A stretch of 64,000 nucleotides of DNA. It comes from Pseudanabaena sp. Salubria-1. Its GTDB lineage: Bacteria; Cyanobacteriota; Cyanobacteriia; Pseudanabaenales; Pseudanabaenaceae. Where the stretch lies: assembly GCA_023336205.1 (NCBI GenBank), contig JALQCR010000022.1, forward strand, positions 43,781-107,780, written 5' to 3'. The notes beneath the pieces are model-generated. The model was not told the origin of the DNA and made no database searches. It was given only the letters and a program-made list of their open reading frames with translations. Shown here piece by piece: positions 42,478 through 52,780 of the stretch; positions within the stretch are counted from its first letter, which is position 1, and each line of letters opens with the position of its first letter. Position numbers and translations under genes: made by a program.

Positions 42478-44420
42478 TTAGAACTGATAGCCCAAGCTGA
42501 AATAAAAGGCGGATTCTTGTAAGTTAGAGCCGCGATCGCTGAGATTTATAAAGGGAATTGCATAATCTAATCGCATATTTAATCGTTCTAATGGTGTAAA
42601 TAGCAAGCCCACTCCACCACCAGCTAAAAAGTTTTGACTAGGTAAAGTGTTTGGGTTATTAGGATGGTTCCAAATTGCGCCAGCATCTAGAAATGGAATG
42701 ACTTGCAACAATGTAGCACCTAAGTCATTACGGAGCGCCACAAATCGATTTTCTAAGGAGAAGCGAATTCCATTATCTCCAGTACGGGCATTTTGGCGAA
42801 ATCCTCGCAAAGACTGACCACCACCAATTGTAAATTGCTGCGAAGATAACAGCGGATCGGCAGATAGTTGTAAATCTAAAGCGCCAATCAGTTAGGGCAA
42901 CCGCACACGTTTCTGAATATTTTGGTAAAATCCATTTCTTAGATCGAGATTGCTTGATTCTAGAATTTTGAGATCGCAAGTTTCACAATAAATACACAAT
43001 TGATAGATTTTGAAAGAATTTCCTGTTTTGTATTCATTTTGATTGAAACCTTTACCTAACAAGCGTTTACAGTCTACTTATAAATTATTCAGAAACGTGT
43101 GCGGTTGCCCTGGCCAATCAGTAATGAATCCGTACCCAAAGACTGTACACGCTGAATCTGTCCAAGCCAGCTTAAGAACGAGCCACTCGGTGTCGTGACA
43201 TTTGTAGAGCCAAATAAACCTGTACCTAAACTAAACTGCGATCGCAATGACCAAGCTCCAGCAAAATCGCGTAAGGTGTAGTCCTGACCAAACTTGATGA
43301 CACTAGTGCGTGTTGTCCCATCTGGCTCTGGACCAATGCCAAAGGGGGTAGCAAGATTATTAAAAGCAAATGTTTGCCCTATTTGATAGCTATAGCCAAT
43401 GGATAAAGCAAATTCTTCTACACTTGACCTAATTAAAGGCTGACGAAAATTCAAGTCAAAGAGATTACTATTACCGCGAATATTTAATGCGTCAAATGGA
43501 GCTTGAGTGATTCGGTAGTTGCTGGGAGAATATCGCAATGACAAGGTTCCATTCATGGGATTGAGTGGAATATTATAAGAAAGATCGTATTGATTAGATC
43601 CTCCCGTCGTTGTCCCATAATAGGAAGCTGCTAATGTGTCGCCATTTCCAGAGAGGTTTCGAAAGAATAGTCCGCCACCGTAGCGTTCTGAACCCACGGC
43701 GGGAGGAGAGAAGTTATCGATACTAGCAAATCCACCAAACTGATTTGCTTCTTTAACGGTAACGACAAGAATACTACTATCGGGCTGACTTCCAGGTTTT
43801 AAACTTGCTGCAATATCGCTAAATATGGGATCTGCGCGTAACAGGCGTAACTGATCTTCAAGTTTGGCTGTGCTAAGAGGAGTACTAGTTCCTAGTCCCA
43901 ATCGCGATCACACATAATCGGGATTGGTATTTTTTAAGCCAACTATTTCAATTTTCTCGATTCTACCTTCAATAACTTTAATGGTGACTATGCCATTGGC
44001 AGTTTTGTCTGTATCGACTACTGCTTGTGAAGTTATGTATCCGCGATCTGCATAGATTTGTGTAACTGACTGAGCTATTTTTTCGATCTGCTCAGGAGTT
44101 ACTTGTTGCCCTTCTATAGTTTTAGAGATCGCGGCTATCTCCGCACTAGTTAAGATTGTGCTACCAATAATTTCAACTTTTTTGACTGCGATCGCTTGAG
44201 CAATTGGTGACGAGACTACAGGCGATGGATTTGGTAGGAAAACGCGCGAATTAATCTTCTCTGCTGCTGCCATTTCTACAGAACCAAGGAGCATAAAGCT
44301 CACAGCGAAGAGATTTGAGCGATGATGACTAATTAGTTTGAATAAGCTCATGCTAATAATATCAATTTTGGATAGCGACAGTTCATCAAAGAATAACTTG
44401 AGATTGGAGATTTGAGGCAT
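42478..44420 (-). pseudogene. Broken two-partner-secretion transporter (ShlB/FhaC/HecB family)
   Basis: Outer-membrane partner for the exoprotein gene across the divergent gap. Reading from 44420: signal-like segment, POTRA domain (VKKVEIIGSTILTSAEIAAI, YADRGYITSQAVV, VIEGRIEKIEIVG), an in-frame TGA at 43908-43910, then the rest of the POTRA region and beta barrel. The stop reads DYV-TGA-SRLGLG where an Arg codon (CGA) is expected, a single C-to-T change. A 220-bp MITE at 42893-43112 then interrupts the barrel (SLLIG | ALDLQLSADP). Removing it with one target copy restores the frame to the final Phe of LGYQF. So it carries two independent lesions. Confidence 0.85.
42893..43112. mobile_element. 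220-bp MITE in the transporter gene
   Basis: The terminal inverted repeats of 23 bp are perfect (AGGGCAACCGCACACGTTTC... at 42894-42916 and the complement at 43089-43111). The target duplication GCCAATCAGT is 10 bp (42883-42892 and 43113-43122). There is no coding capacity. End sequence and 8-10 bp duplication resemble ISAs1-type elements, which is an inference; no matching transposase is in the window. Confidence 0.9.
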
Positions 44421-44649
44421 ATTTTTTCACTTCTTAGTGTTCAATACACAAAAGTTAATACGATTTACAACATTTCTCGTATGTTTCAATGTTATAAAAG
44501 TTTTTTGTCATGCGCTCACAGTTCTATGATTTGAAAGATTAAGATCTGGTATAAGCATCCTCTCAATTAAAATAATTAAAAGCGGTTAAAATAGCTAAGA
44601 ATAGTTACAAAATAATATTCATTTCAACTTATAACAAAGGAGAAGCTCA

Positions 44650-47067
44650 ATGTCTTTAGTTGTCAAGAGTAATTTTACGCAAATTAGACGAGCAGCGATC
44701 GCATTGCTATTGATGCAACCCTTTGTTATGGGAAGTGAGGCTTTTGCTCAGTCAATTGTGCCAACTCAAGGTATCGGTAGTTTAGGAACTCAAGTAGCTC
44801 CTGATATTACTAATGCGCAACAATTAAACATCATAGGTGGTACACAAGCCGCCGCAAATCTCTATCACAGTTTCCAGCAATTTGGCTTAACTCAGGGAGA
44901 GATTGCCAACTTTATGTCCAACCCTAGCATTCAGAATATTCTGGCGCGGGTTACTGGTGGTAATGCTTCGGTGATTAATGGATTAGTTCAAGTTACGGGT
45001 GGTAACTCTAATCTCTATTTATTAAATCCTGCGGGAATTATTTTTGGTGCTAATTCTAGTTTGAATGTCCCTGCTGCATTTACGGCGACCACTGCTAGTG
45101 GAATACAGGTTGGGAATAGTTGGTTTGGTGTAAATACTGGGATTGATGATGTCAAGAAGTTAACTGGTACTCCCCAAGCTTTTGGCTTTGCTAGTTCTAC
45201 TGTGATACCAACTAGTGAACAACCTGCTGTGATCGTTAATGCTGGCAATCTCACTGCTAAAGAAGGACAGAGCATTACTCTCGTAGGTGGTTTGGTAATT
45301 AATACAGGCACAATTACTTCACCATCAGGCAAAGTCACGATCGCTGCATCAGCAGATGGAAAGTATGTCAAAATTACGCCTGCGGGAAGTCTACTGAGTT
45401 TACAACTACCTATCGCTGATCAAAATCAATTAGCGCAGTCAAATGTTCAGGCTAAGGATCTCCCAAATCTGCTGACTGGCTCAGCAAACCTTCGTAATAT
45501 GACGGGTTTAAATGTTGATGCTTCAGGTAATGTGCTTGTGGCTGGTACAGCAATTCCCAATACTGCGGGAACTGCGATCATCTCTGGCAATCTCGATGTG
45601 TCAAGCACTACGGCTAAAGGTGGCGAGATTAATGTCTTAGGCGATCGCGTTGGTCTAGTTTCCGCCAATCTCAATGCATCGGGTGCGATCGGTGGCGGCA
45701 CAGTTTTGATTGGTGGAGATTATTTGGGTAAAGGGATTGTTCCCAATTCCCAAATTACTGTTATTGATCAATCATCAACGATTAAAGCAGATGCATTACT
45801 CTCAGGGATTGGTGGAAAAGTAATTGCTTGGGCAAATGATAAAACCAGTTTTAGTGGCAAAATCTCAGTGCGGGGTGGCATTAATGGAGGTAATGGAGGT
45901 TTTGTCGAAACCTCTGGTAAAAACTATCTGAATATTCAGAATGCGTCAGTTGATGCTACTTCTCCCAAGGGGAAAATTGGCGACTGGCTACTCGATCCAC
46001 TTAACATTATTGTGCAATTCGGAGGTGCGGCGACGTTGCTGGATGTAGCTAACGCAGCAGATATAATCAATACCTTTACAATTTCTCCAGTAACAATTGC
46101 CGCTGCAGGAGCAAATGTTGCACTTGTCGCATCCAACGATGTTACTTTTGCAGATAGCGTAGTTATGGCTAACGCAGGGGTTGGGTTGACTGTTACGGCT
46201 GGTAGAACCATAACTGTTGCGGCTGGTGCTGACATTTCCACACAGAATGGCGCAATTAATTTTACGGCTGCCAATATGAACATTAATGCTGTACTTGCCA
46301 ATAGTGGTGGTAACAACTCTCCAGTAAATTTAAATGCAACAGGTGATATTACTATCGCCTCTCAGGGAATTACTTTTTTTAATCCCGCTATTGATGCTGG
46401 CAACGTCTCCATCACCAGTACAAATGGTAATATTTCCACAGGAAGCATTAAAGCAATTACAACTACAGGCAGTAATGTTTCTTTAATTGCCAACAATGGC
46501 AATATCACTCTTAATGGTTATATCCAAGCTGGCTTTGTGAATAATGCTGCAAACGACAGCACGATCACAATTAGAGGTAATAGCTTTCGGGCTATCAACC
46601 CTATTCAAGGGCCTGCAAATATCGGTAATCAACAGATTCCACTTAGTCTAGTAGTTTTTAACGCTAACCAACAGAATAATAATCCCGTTACGCCGTTACC
46701 ACGACGAATTGAACTAACCCTACCCAATGACACCCAGCCTAGAATTGTTGCAGGTAGTGCTGCTAATCCCTTAAGTATTTCAATTGTGATTCTGCAAGAT
46801 ACTTCGTTTAAGTTCTCTAAAATTACGCCAACCACTTTCGGTGTAAATTCCCCTGTTGATTCACTTTTACCTACAGGTAGCGGCATTGAGGGAGCAATTA
46901 GTATTGGTAGTACTAACATTCCCCCCAATGTTTTGGTTCTAGTCTCTGACCAATCTTTTAGCTCTAATGCTAGTCTTGCGAATACCTTAAATAGCGATGC
47001 GATCGCTACGGCAAGAACTGCTGACTTACAAGCAAATGCTGGTAGTCCTAAAAAGGAAAGGATGTAG
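44650..47067 (+). CDS. Filamentous-haemagglutinin-type TPS exoprotein, C-terminus altered by IS1
   Basis: 805 residues as it stands. Signal peptide (ALLLMQPFVMGSEAFA) and a TPS secretion domain follow: NLYHSFQQFGLTQGEIANF, ILARVTGGNASVINGLVQV and LYLLNPAGIIFGANSSLNVP, the NPNL/NPxGI-type signature. The rest is a repetitive beta-helix rich in Gly, Asn, Thr, Val. IS1 inserted at 47041 replaces the native end with GSPKKERM and a stop. The native tail of about 45 codons survives at 47861-47998. GGAG precedes ATG 44650. Its transporter partner is the divergent broken gene. Confidence 0.85.
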   Translation: MSLVVKSNFTQIRRAAIALLLMQPFVMGSEAFAQSIVPTQGIGSLGTQVAPDITNAQQLNIIGGTQAAANLYHSFQQFGLTQGEIANFMSNPSIQNILARVTGGNASVINGLVQVTGGNSNLYLLNPAGIIFGANSSLNVPAAFTATTASGIQVGNSWFGVNTGIDDVKKLTGTPQAFGFASSTVIPTSEQPAVIVNAGNLTAKEGQSITLVGGLVINTGTITSPSGKVTIAASADGKYVKITPAGSLLSLQLPIADQNQLAQSNVQAKDLPNLLTGSANLRNMTGLNVDASGNVLVAGTAIPNTAGTAIISGNLDVSSTTAKGGEINVLGDRVGLVSANLNASGAIGGGTVLIGGDYLGKGIVPNSQITVIDQSSTIKADALLSGIGGKVIAWANDKTSFSGKISVRGGINGGNGGFVETSGKNYLNIQNASVDATSPKGKIGDWLLDPLNIIVQFGGAATLLDVANAADIINTFTISPVTIAAAGANVALVASNDVTFADSVVMANAGVGLTVTAGRTITVAAGADISTQNGAINFTAANMNINAVLANSGGNNSPVNLNATGDITIASQGITFFNPAIDAGNVSITSTNGNISTGSIKAITTTGSNVSLIANNGNITLNGYIQAGFVNNAANDSTITIRGNSFRAINPIQGPANIGNQQIPLSLVVFNANQQNNNPVTPLPRRIELTLPNDTQPRIVAGSAANPLSISIVILQDTSFKFSKITPTTFGVNSPVDSLLPTGSGIEGAISIGSTNIPPNVLVLVSDQSFSSNASLANTLNSDAIATARTADLQANAGSPKKERM

Positions 47068-47858
47068 GAAAATATCCAGATAGTTGATACAAAGTAAAGT
47101 AATGTCAGAAGCAAGGCCATCCTGTCCATCCTGCCAGTCCGTATCCGTTGTAAAAAACGGCAGTACACGACATGGAAAACAAAATTATAAATGTCGGGAC
47201 TGTGGTCGTCAATTTGTAGAAAATCCACAGTGGCAGAGAGTTTCAGAGCGTACCCAAGACACTTATGACCTTCTTGAGAAACTACTACTAGAAAAAATCC
47301 CACTAGCTGGAATTGCCAGAGTCCTCAAGGTGTCAGAGAGATGGTTGCAAAGTTACGTCAATCATAAATATGAAAACGTTCCTCAGCAGGTGGAGGTAGA
47401 ACCAAAACCAAAACGCCGTTTGACCATACAGATGGATGAATTGTGGTCTTTTGTGGACGACAAAGGCAATAAACAGTGGGTATGGCTTGCCATTGATGCC
47501 GAGACTCGTGAAATTGTCGGTTGTTATATAGGCGATCGCACTGGTGAATCAGCTCAGAAGTTATGGGAATCGTTGCCTAGCGTCTATCGCCAATGTGCGG
47601 TTATTTATACTGACTTCTATTCGTCTTATCCAGTTGTCCTGCCCAGCAAACGTCATAGGGCTGTCGGGAAAGAAACGGGAAAGACCAACTATATTGAGAG
47701 ATTCAACTGTACGTTACGTCAACGAGTATCAAGACTAGTTAGAAAGACCTTATCTTTTTCTAAGAAATTGGAAAATCACATTGGAGCCATTTGGAATTTT
47801 ATTCATCATTACAACGATTCTTTACCTCCGTGTGCGTCCTTTCCTTTTTAGGACTACC
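47041..47858 (+). mobile_element. IS1-family insertion sequence
   Basis: 818 bp. Terminal inverted repeats of about 23 bp with one mismatch (GGTAGTCCTAAAAAGGAAAG start; 47041-47063 and 47836-47858). The target duplication CAAATGCT is 8 bp (47033-47040, 47859-47866), typical for IS1. Excision rejoins the exoprotein frame as LQANAGDVKECEP. Confidence 0.93.
47084..47851 (+). CDS. IS1-family transposase, single frame
   Basis: 255 residues, apparently intact. An N-terminal zinc-binding part (CPSCQSVSVVKNG, YKCRDCGRQF) and HTH are followed by the DDE domain: QMDELWSFVD, VIYTDFYSSYP, and KTNYIERFNCTLRQRVSRLV. Unlike E. coli IS1, no -1 frameshift is needed. Confidence 0.92.
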   Translation: MIQSKVMSEARPSCPSCQSVSVVKNGSTRHGKQNYKCRDCGRQFVENPQWQRVSERTQDTYDLLEKLLLEKIPLAGIARVLKVSERWLQSYVNHKYENVPQQVEVEPKPKRRLTIQMDELWSFVDDKGNKQWVWLAIDAETREIVGCYIGDRTGESAQKLWESLPSVYRQCAVIYTDFYSSYPVVLPSKRHRAVGKETGKTNYIERFNCTLRQRVSRLVRKTLSFSKKLENHIGAIWNFIHHYNDSLPPCASFPF

Positions 47859-47860
47859 CA

Positions 47861-47998
47861 AATGCTGGTGATGTAAAGGAATGTGAACCCACAGGGACAA
47901 AGAAGCCATTGTTAACAATCACCGCCTCATTGCCATCAGTTCCAACTCGCACTGCCCAAAATCCAAATCGCTCTACTTTGCCACCATGCAAAGAATAA
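47861..47998 (+). pseudogene. Displaced C-terminal tail of the TPS exoprotein
   Basis: In the exoprotein frame after IS1 removal the sequence reads NAGDVKECEPTGTKKPLLTI, then a Thr/Pro-rich stretch to CKE and TAA. It has no start of its own. Confidence 0.75.
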
Positions 47999-48011
47999 TT
48001 AATTCGCTCCT

Positions 48012-49127
48012 ATGAAAAGTAAAGGCTATGAGATCGCCATCTTATTTGCAATTGGGTTAACATCGCCGATCGCGGCATTTGCCACAGGGCTTAGTAATCC
48101 TACGATCCCATCCCAAGATGTGAGATCAACCGCAGACGAGCTTGTACAAACTGGTTTGCAACAATTTCGAGCACAAAAGTTTGATCTCGCGATCGCCAGT
48201 TGGCAGCAAGCGCTAAACCTCTATCAGCAGCAAAAAAATAGTAAGGGCGCAATAAATGTCCTTGAGACCCTAGCAGAAGCATCAAAAATGCTTGGCAAAT
48301 ATGAAAAAGCGATCGCTTACTCACAGCAATTGCTGGCTTTAGCGCAAAGTCTTGGCGATCGCCGCACTGAAGCTAATGCTCTTGGGAATCTAGGTAACAA
48401 CTATCGCATCGTCGGTAACTATGCCAAAGCTCTGGAAGTGCAAAACCTAGGATTAGCAATTAGAAAAGAACTAAACGATCAGCAGGGGGAAGGACAGGTT
48501 CTGGCTAGTCTTGGCAATATTCACTATGACCTTGGCAATTACCGTATAGCCGAGAATTTTTATCAGCGTAGTCTCAAAATTGCGAAGGTGGTCGGGAATG
48601 GGAATGGAATTGTTTCTATGCTCAATAGCTTAGGTGCGATCGCAGGTACACAAGAAGAATATCCACAAGCAATCAAGTATTATCAGCAAAGTCTTAATAA
48701 TGCGAGAAAAATTGGTTTTCGAGAAGCAGAAGGAAATGCACTTAATAATATCGGCTCTAACTATCATGTTCAGCGCAAATATAAAGAAGCAATTCCATAT
48801 TACGAGCAAGCATTAACCGTTGCCAAAGAGCTTAAAAATCCTCGTCTTGAAGGAGCCGCAGTCGGTGGTTTGGGGTTAGCCTATGTATTTTTGGGAGAAT
48901 ACGACAAAGCTCTATCTTTGCAAGAGCAAAGCTGGCAACTAGCCAAACAAATCGGCGATCGCCGTCTCGAAGCCATGACCTTGGCTAATTGGGGCTATAC
49001 ACTTTGGCGATCGCAAAAGTATGCCGAAGCTGAGCAGAAGTTTATGAAAAGCCTAAACTTATTGGAGTCTTTGCGCTCTAACTTACAGCAAATACCGATC
49101 AAACCCGCCACAAAAGGAGCTAACTAA
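48012..49127 (+). pseudogene. TPR part of a CHAT-domain protein, 5' piece split by IS630
   Basis: 371 residues as it stands. A signal-like N-terminus (IAILFAIGLTSPIAAFATG) leads into about eight tetratricopeptide repeats of the Kinesin-light-chain style (ANALGNLGNNYRIVGNYAKA, ASLGNIHYDLGNYRIAENFY). The native frame breaks at NL (49085), where IS630 begins, and the final ~14 residues are IS-encoded. With 51402-52748 it makes an 806-residue TPR-CHAT protein. It could still be made as a secreted TPR fragment. Confidence 0.85.
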
Positions 49128-49488
49128 AAGGGTCGAAGCAGAGCCCACAATGATGAAACCAATTAAGAGCATCTTCATCAGTAATAGAATTAATAGCCAT
49201 AGTAATTGCGTCGTCAAGAGCCGAAATTGTGCGAGCTTTAGCCGAGCGAATAATCTCTTTTAATTTTGACCAACATAACTCGATTGGCGATAAATCAGGA
49301 GAATAGGGAGGGATGAACTTAACCTGAGCACCAACGGATTCAATTAGGGTTTTAGCCATTGCAGCGTAATGTACAGGCAAATTATCCATAGCGACAATTG
49401 CCCCAACCCATAACCGAGGCAATAGTATTTTCTCAATGAAAACCAAAAAACTGGCGGTGTTGAGACTACCAGCAAAAGTCATCGCAGC

Positions 49489-50734
49489 GGGTCTTCTGGG
49501 TTTAAGGGGATAAGTAAATCTAATGAGAAAGACAAGCTAATAATCTAGAACGAAAATTTAAAAAATTTAAAAAACCATAAGCCTGTCGTTTAATTAATTT
49601 AATACGATTATTAAGTCCCTCCATCACACCACTAGATGTACGATTTAAAAAGTAGTTACAAATATTATCAAGATGATTACGAATGGTTTCCAAAACTGCG
49701 CCATAAACAGCTTTAGCTTTTTGAAGCCATTCTTTTAATTGTTTCTGACCCTCTTCAGGAGTTTTACAAGTCTCAAAAATACTTCTAAAGTCTTCTTTGA
49801 GATTATAAGCTAGTCGCAAGCGTTTAGAACATTTCAAGACATTTTCTAACTTCACTTTTTCTTCTTCTGTTAAGTCTACCTTGTTCTTTAGTAGAATAAA
49901 TCGACTACCTTTAATCTTGATTTTAGCTTTTTGACGCAGTTGATTTAACTCTTTGATTAGTGGCTGCATAACATGAAATCTGTCGATGACAATTTTCGCA
50001 TTTGGAAATACTTCTTTGACAACTTTGGGAAAGCCTCCCCACATATCAATGCTAACCTCCTCTACTTTTTCCCTTATCTCAATCGGTTGCTGCTTCAGGA
50101 CTTCAATGATGTCATCTTGTTTATGACTATCAATTACTTCTAGTAATGCTCCTGCGTCAATACTTGATACGACTGTCACAAAGTCTTTATGTCCTTTGCG
50201 TTTACTCACTTCATCAATACTCACTCGTTTTACTTCTTTCCAATCATCTTTTTTTTTAGAGAAAATTGGTGATTGAAAATCCCTTGTATTTGATCCCAAC
50301 TCAAATATTCATCTCGACTTACTTGCTCCACACTCGCACTTTGTACTCGTTGATAAACATACTCCTCATACCTTTGTGTGTATCGTCTTTCCCAGTCTAC
50401 AAAGGGTAACTTTTCCGTAAAATGTCTTTGACAATGTTGACAATAAAATTGGCGGCGCGGCGTATTTAAATAAACTATTTTCCCAAATACTGACAAATCT
50501 CGAATCAATATCGGTCGATTTTGTTTTAATTTTCCACCATGCGTATTACAATGCGGACAAGTAATTTCATCCTGTAAAAATCTCAACTTTAGGGTGATTT
50601 TATTTTCTTCTTCCGTAAAACTTTCAACGGTTGTGTTGGGTAAATTTAGCAACCTATCTAGATACAAGTCCATACCTGTCACCACTTATCTTTGTGCTTC
50701 ATTATACATTAATCCCCTCAAACCCAGAAGAGTC
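49489..50734 (-). mobile_element. ISL3-family element, copy A, inside IS630
   Basis: 1246 bp. Ends GGGTCTTCTGGGTTTAAGGG and, on the other side, GACTCTTCTGGGTTTGAGG, one base off the GGCTCTTCTGGGTTTG end of the other copies. The 8-bp target ATCGCAGC is duplicated at 49481-49488 and 50735-50742. Confidence 0.93.
49520..50685 (-). CDS. ISL3-family transposase, two overlapping frames (-1 shift)
   Basis: Frame 1 (50230-50685, 151 residues) has a zinc-finger region (EITCPHCNTHGGKLKQ, FYCQHCQRHF) and HTH. Frame 2 (49520 to about 50299) has the DDE domain: RVSIDEVSKRKGH, VEEVSIDMWGGFP, VIDRFHVMQPLI and SGVMEGLNNRIKLIKRQAYG. They overlap at CTA AAA AAA AAG, where a -1 slip on A-AAA-AAG joins LKKK to DDWKEVKR. 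Copies at 60028 and 61683 are identical in predicted protein, so the two-frame layout is not random decay. A fused product would have about 390 residues, typical for ISL3. Confidence 0.88.
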
Positions 50735-51401
50735 ATCGCAGCAATCAACCCTTCATCACTCATGGCTCCAATTAAAGTGATGTTTCTACCTTTGTTACCT
50801 GGACGGTCATCATATACCCTACATCCTCCTTGACATCTACCATAAAGCCTCGTCATCGCTAGATTTAGCCCTGTCTCGTCAATGAATACAAGGTTTTTGA
50901 CATCTATCGTATCTAGCCAACGACGAAACTCATAACGCAATTTTTTCACTCTTTCTGTCGCTTGTTCGCTGGCTACTAAAGTTTTTTTTTACGCCCTAAT
51001 TCTAAGCGCTTAAGCGTACGACTCAATCCTGATACGCTCACTTCTATTGTCTTTGTTTCATGTAGTTTTTCTTTGATCTCTCTGAGATATATGTCATTTT
51101 GCGCTTCAACAATTGTCTTTACTAATTCTTCATCTTTGCCTTTGATTTTCGACCGCCGATCTCCTCCTTGGGGTTTTGCTGCTATTTCATTTGTTTCTCG
51201 ATACCGACGCAAAAAATCTCGAACAAATGACAAGCTTACTTTAAATCGTTTAGCTATGCCTCTCTGCGTATTTTCTTTGTTTTCCCAAGCACTTAATATC
51301 TTTTTTCGTAAATCTAGCGAATATGCTGCCATATGTAATCTTTCCTTGATAATACTTTTAGCTTATTAGACTTGTGGCGGGTTTGATCGGTATTTGCTGT
51401 A

Positions 51402-52748
51402 AGTGATGGTGATAAGGTTTCGATTTTTGATACGCAGCTTCATGCTTTTAATTTGTTGCAACAGATTATGGTTGCTCAGGGGAAGCATGAAGAAGCGCTG
51501 GAAATCGCTGAACGTGGTCGCGCCCGTGCCTTTGCCGAGCTTCTCTCCCGTCGCGTTAGCTCAAGTTCTGCACCAAAAGCAGCACAGAAAAATGAAGCCA
51601 TTATTCCATCTTTAGCACCTGTTAGTATTGCCGATATTCGTCGTATAGCAAAACAACAGAATGCGGTAATGGTGGAATATTCACTGATTGCTGATCCTAG
51701 CTTTATCGGTCAGGGAAAGCTTAAGGGTGAATTTATCAAGCTCTATATTTGGGTAGTGCAGCCTTCGGGTGCGATCGCGTTTCGCGAGGTTGATCTCAGA
51801 AAATCTGATGTTTCCATAGTGGATTTGGTTGCGGATATTCGCAGCTTGTTTAACGATGCAAATGGAATTGTTCGAGATCCTAAGGAGGTATTAGAGAAGT
51901 ATGGAGAACTCAAGCAACTATATGCAGTTCTAATTCAGCCAATTCAAGACTTGTTACCTAAAGACGTAAATACCAGAGTGATTTTCTTGCCCCAAGGATT
52001 GCTTTTTTTAGTTCCATTTGCGGCTCTAATTAATCCTAAAGATCAATTTCTAATTGAGAAACATACAGTTCAAATTGCACCTGCCATTCAAGTTCTCGAT
52101 TTTACTCACCAACTTAGACAACAAGTAAAAAAAGTTGATTTGCAGGAAGTTCTTATAGTTGGCAATCCCACTATGCCTAGTCTCGGAAATCCACCAACTC
52201 AGTTAATACCTCTATTAGGAGCTGAGAAAGAGGCAAAAGCGATCGCATCTTTGCTAAATACTACTTTTTTGACAGGTGACAACGCGACCAAAGTAGAAGT
52301 TGTCAATAAGATGAAATCTGCCCGTTTTGTCCATCTCGCTACCCATGGATTATTAGAGGAATATCGTAAAGGCGATATCCCTGGTGCGATCGCCCTTGCT
52401 CCTAGCTCAACTGATGATGGATTTTTGACGGCTAGCGAAATAGTGACAATGCAACTGAATGCAGAGATGGTGGTGCTAAGTGCTTGTAAAACTGGACAGG
52501 GTTTATTAACTGGCGATGGTGTGATTGGACTATCGAGATCGCTAATTAGCGCGGGAGTGCCCAGTGTTGTCGTGTCGCTATGGGCTGTACCTGATGAGCC
52601 AACAGCTTTGCTAATGACCGAGTTTTACAAAAAATTCCAAAATGATCCTAACAAAGCGCAAGCCATCCGTCATGCCATGCTTGCTACTAAAACTAAGTAT
52701 CCCGATCCACTGAATTGGGCAGCTTTTACATTAATCGGTGAGAATTAA
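51402..52748 (+). pseudogene. CHAT (caspase-like) protease part of the split TPR-CHAT gene
   Basis: Continues the 48012 gene: SDGDKVSIFDTQLHAFNLLQ, a short helical segment with ERGRARAFAELL, then the CHAT domain. The catalytic pair is visible: His in ARFVHLATHGLL and Cys in MVVLSACKTGQG, with GDGVIGLSRSLISAGVPSVV and SLWAVPDEPTA following. CHAT proteases share the caspase fold. The piece lacks its native start; an internal ATG at 51453 could give a 431-residue CHAT-only protein, but expression is doubtful. Confidence 0.88.
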
Positions 52749-52780
52749 GAAAGGGGCGCTTCGCGCCCCTTTCTTAATTC
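52742..52780. terminator. 18-bp perfect hairpin, GC-TTC-GC loop
   Basis: Arms 52742-52759 and 52763-52780 flank TTC. It exactly spans the gap between the convergent CHAT and petN stop codons. Confidence 0.8.

Larger units (their letters stand above)
49120..51332 (-). pseudogene. IS630 transposase, two-frame and interrupted by ISL3
   Basis: Part 1 (50976-51332): helix-turn-helix region (YSLDLRKKILSAWENKENTQ, GIAKRFKVSLSFVRDFLRR) ending RKKKL and TAG. Part 2 is in the -1 frame from a run of nine A at about 50983-50991: KTLVASEQATERV, NLVFIDETGLNLAMTRLYG. Part 3 (49120-49482) continues after the ISL3: FAGSLNTASF, AMDNLPVHYAAMA, PPYSPDLSPIELCWSKLK. The DDE residues are Asp in FIDETG, Asp in AMDN and Glu in PIELCW. 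ISL3 destroys this copy. Confidence 0.88.
49086..51399 (-). mobile_element. IS630-family element, itself split by ISL3
   Basis: Terminal inverted repeats of 28 bp are perfect (CAGCAAATACCGATCAAACC... 49086-49113 and 51372-51399). The target is TA, duplicated at 49084-49085 and 51400-51401, as for IS630/Tc1. Without the nested ISL3 (1246 bp plus 8 bp) it is about 1060 bp. Confidence 0.93.

Noticed and set aside
45015..46316. Several antisense open frames opposite the haemagglutinin-type exoprotein
   Set aside because: Composition bias of the Gly/Asn/Thr-rich repeats keeps the other strand open; none shows a start region or a family.
46629..47303. 224-codon minus-strand open frame across the exoprotein/IS1 junction
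   Set aside because: It spans an IS boundary and is antisense to two well-supported genes.
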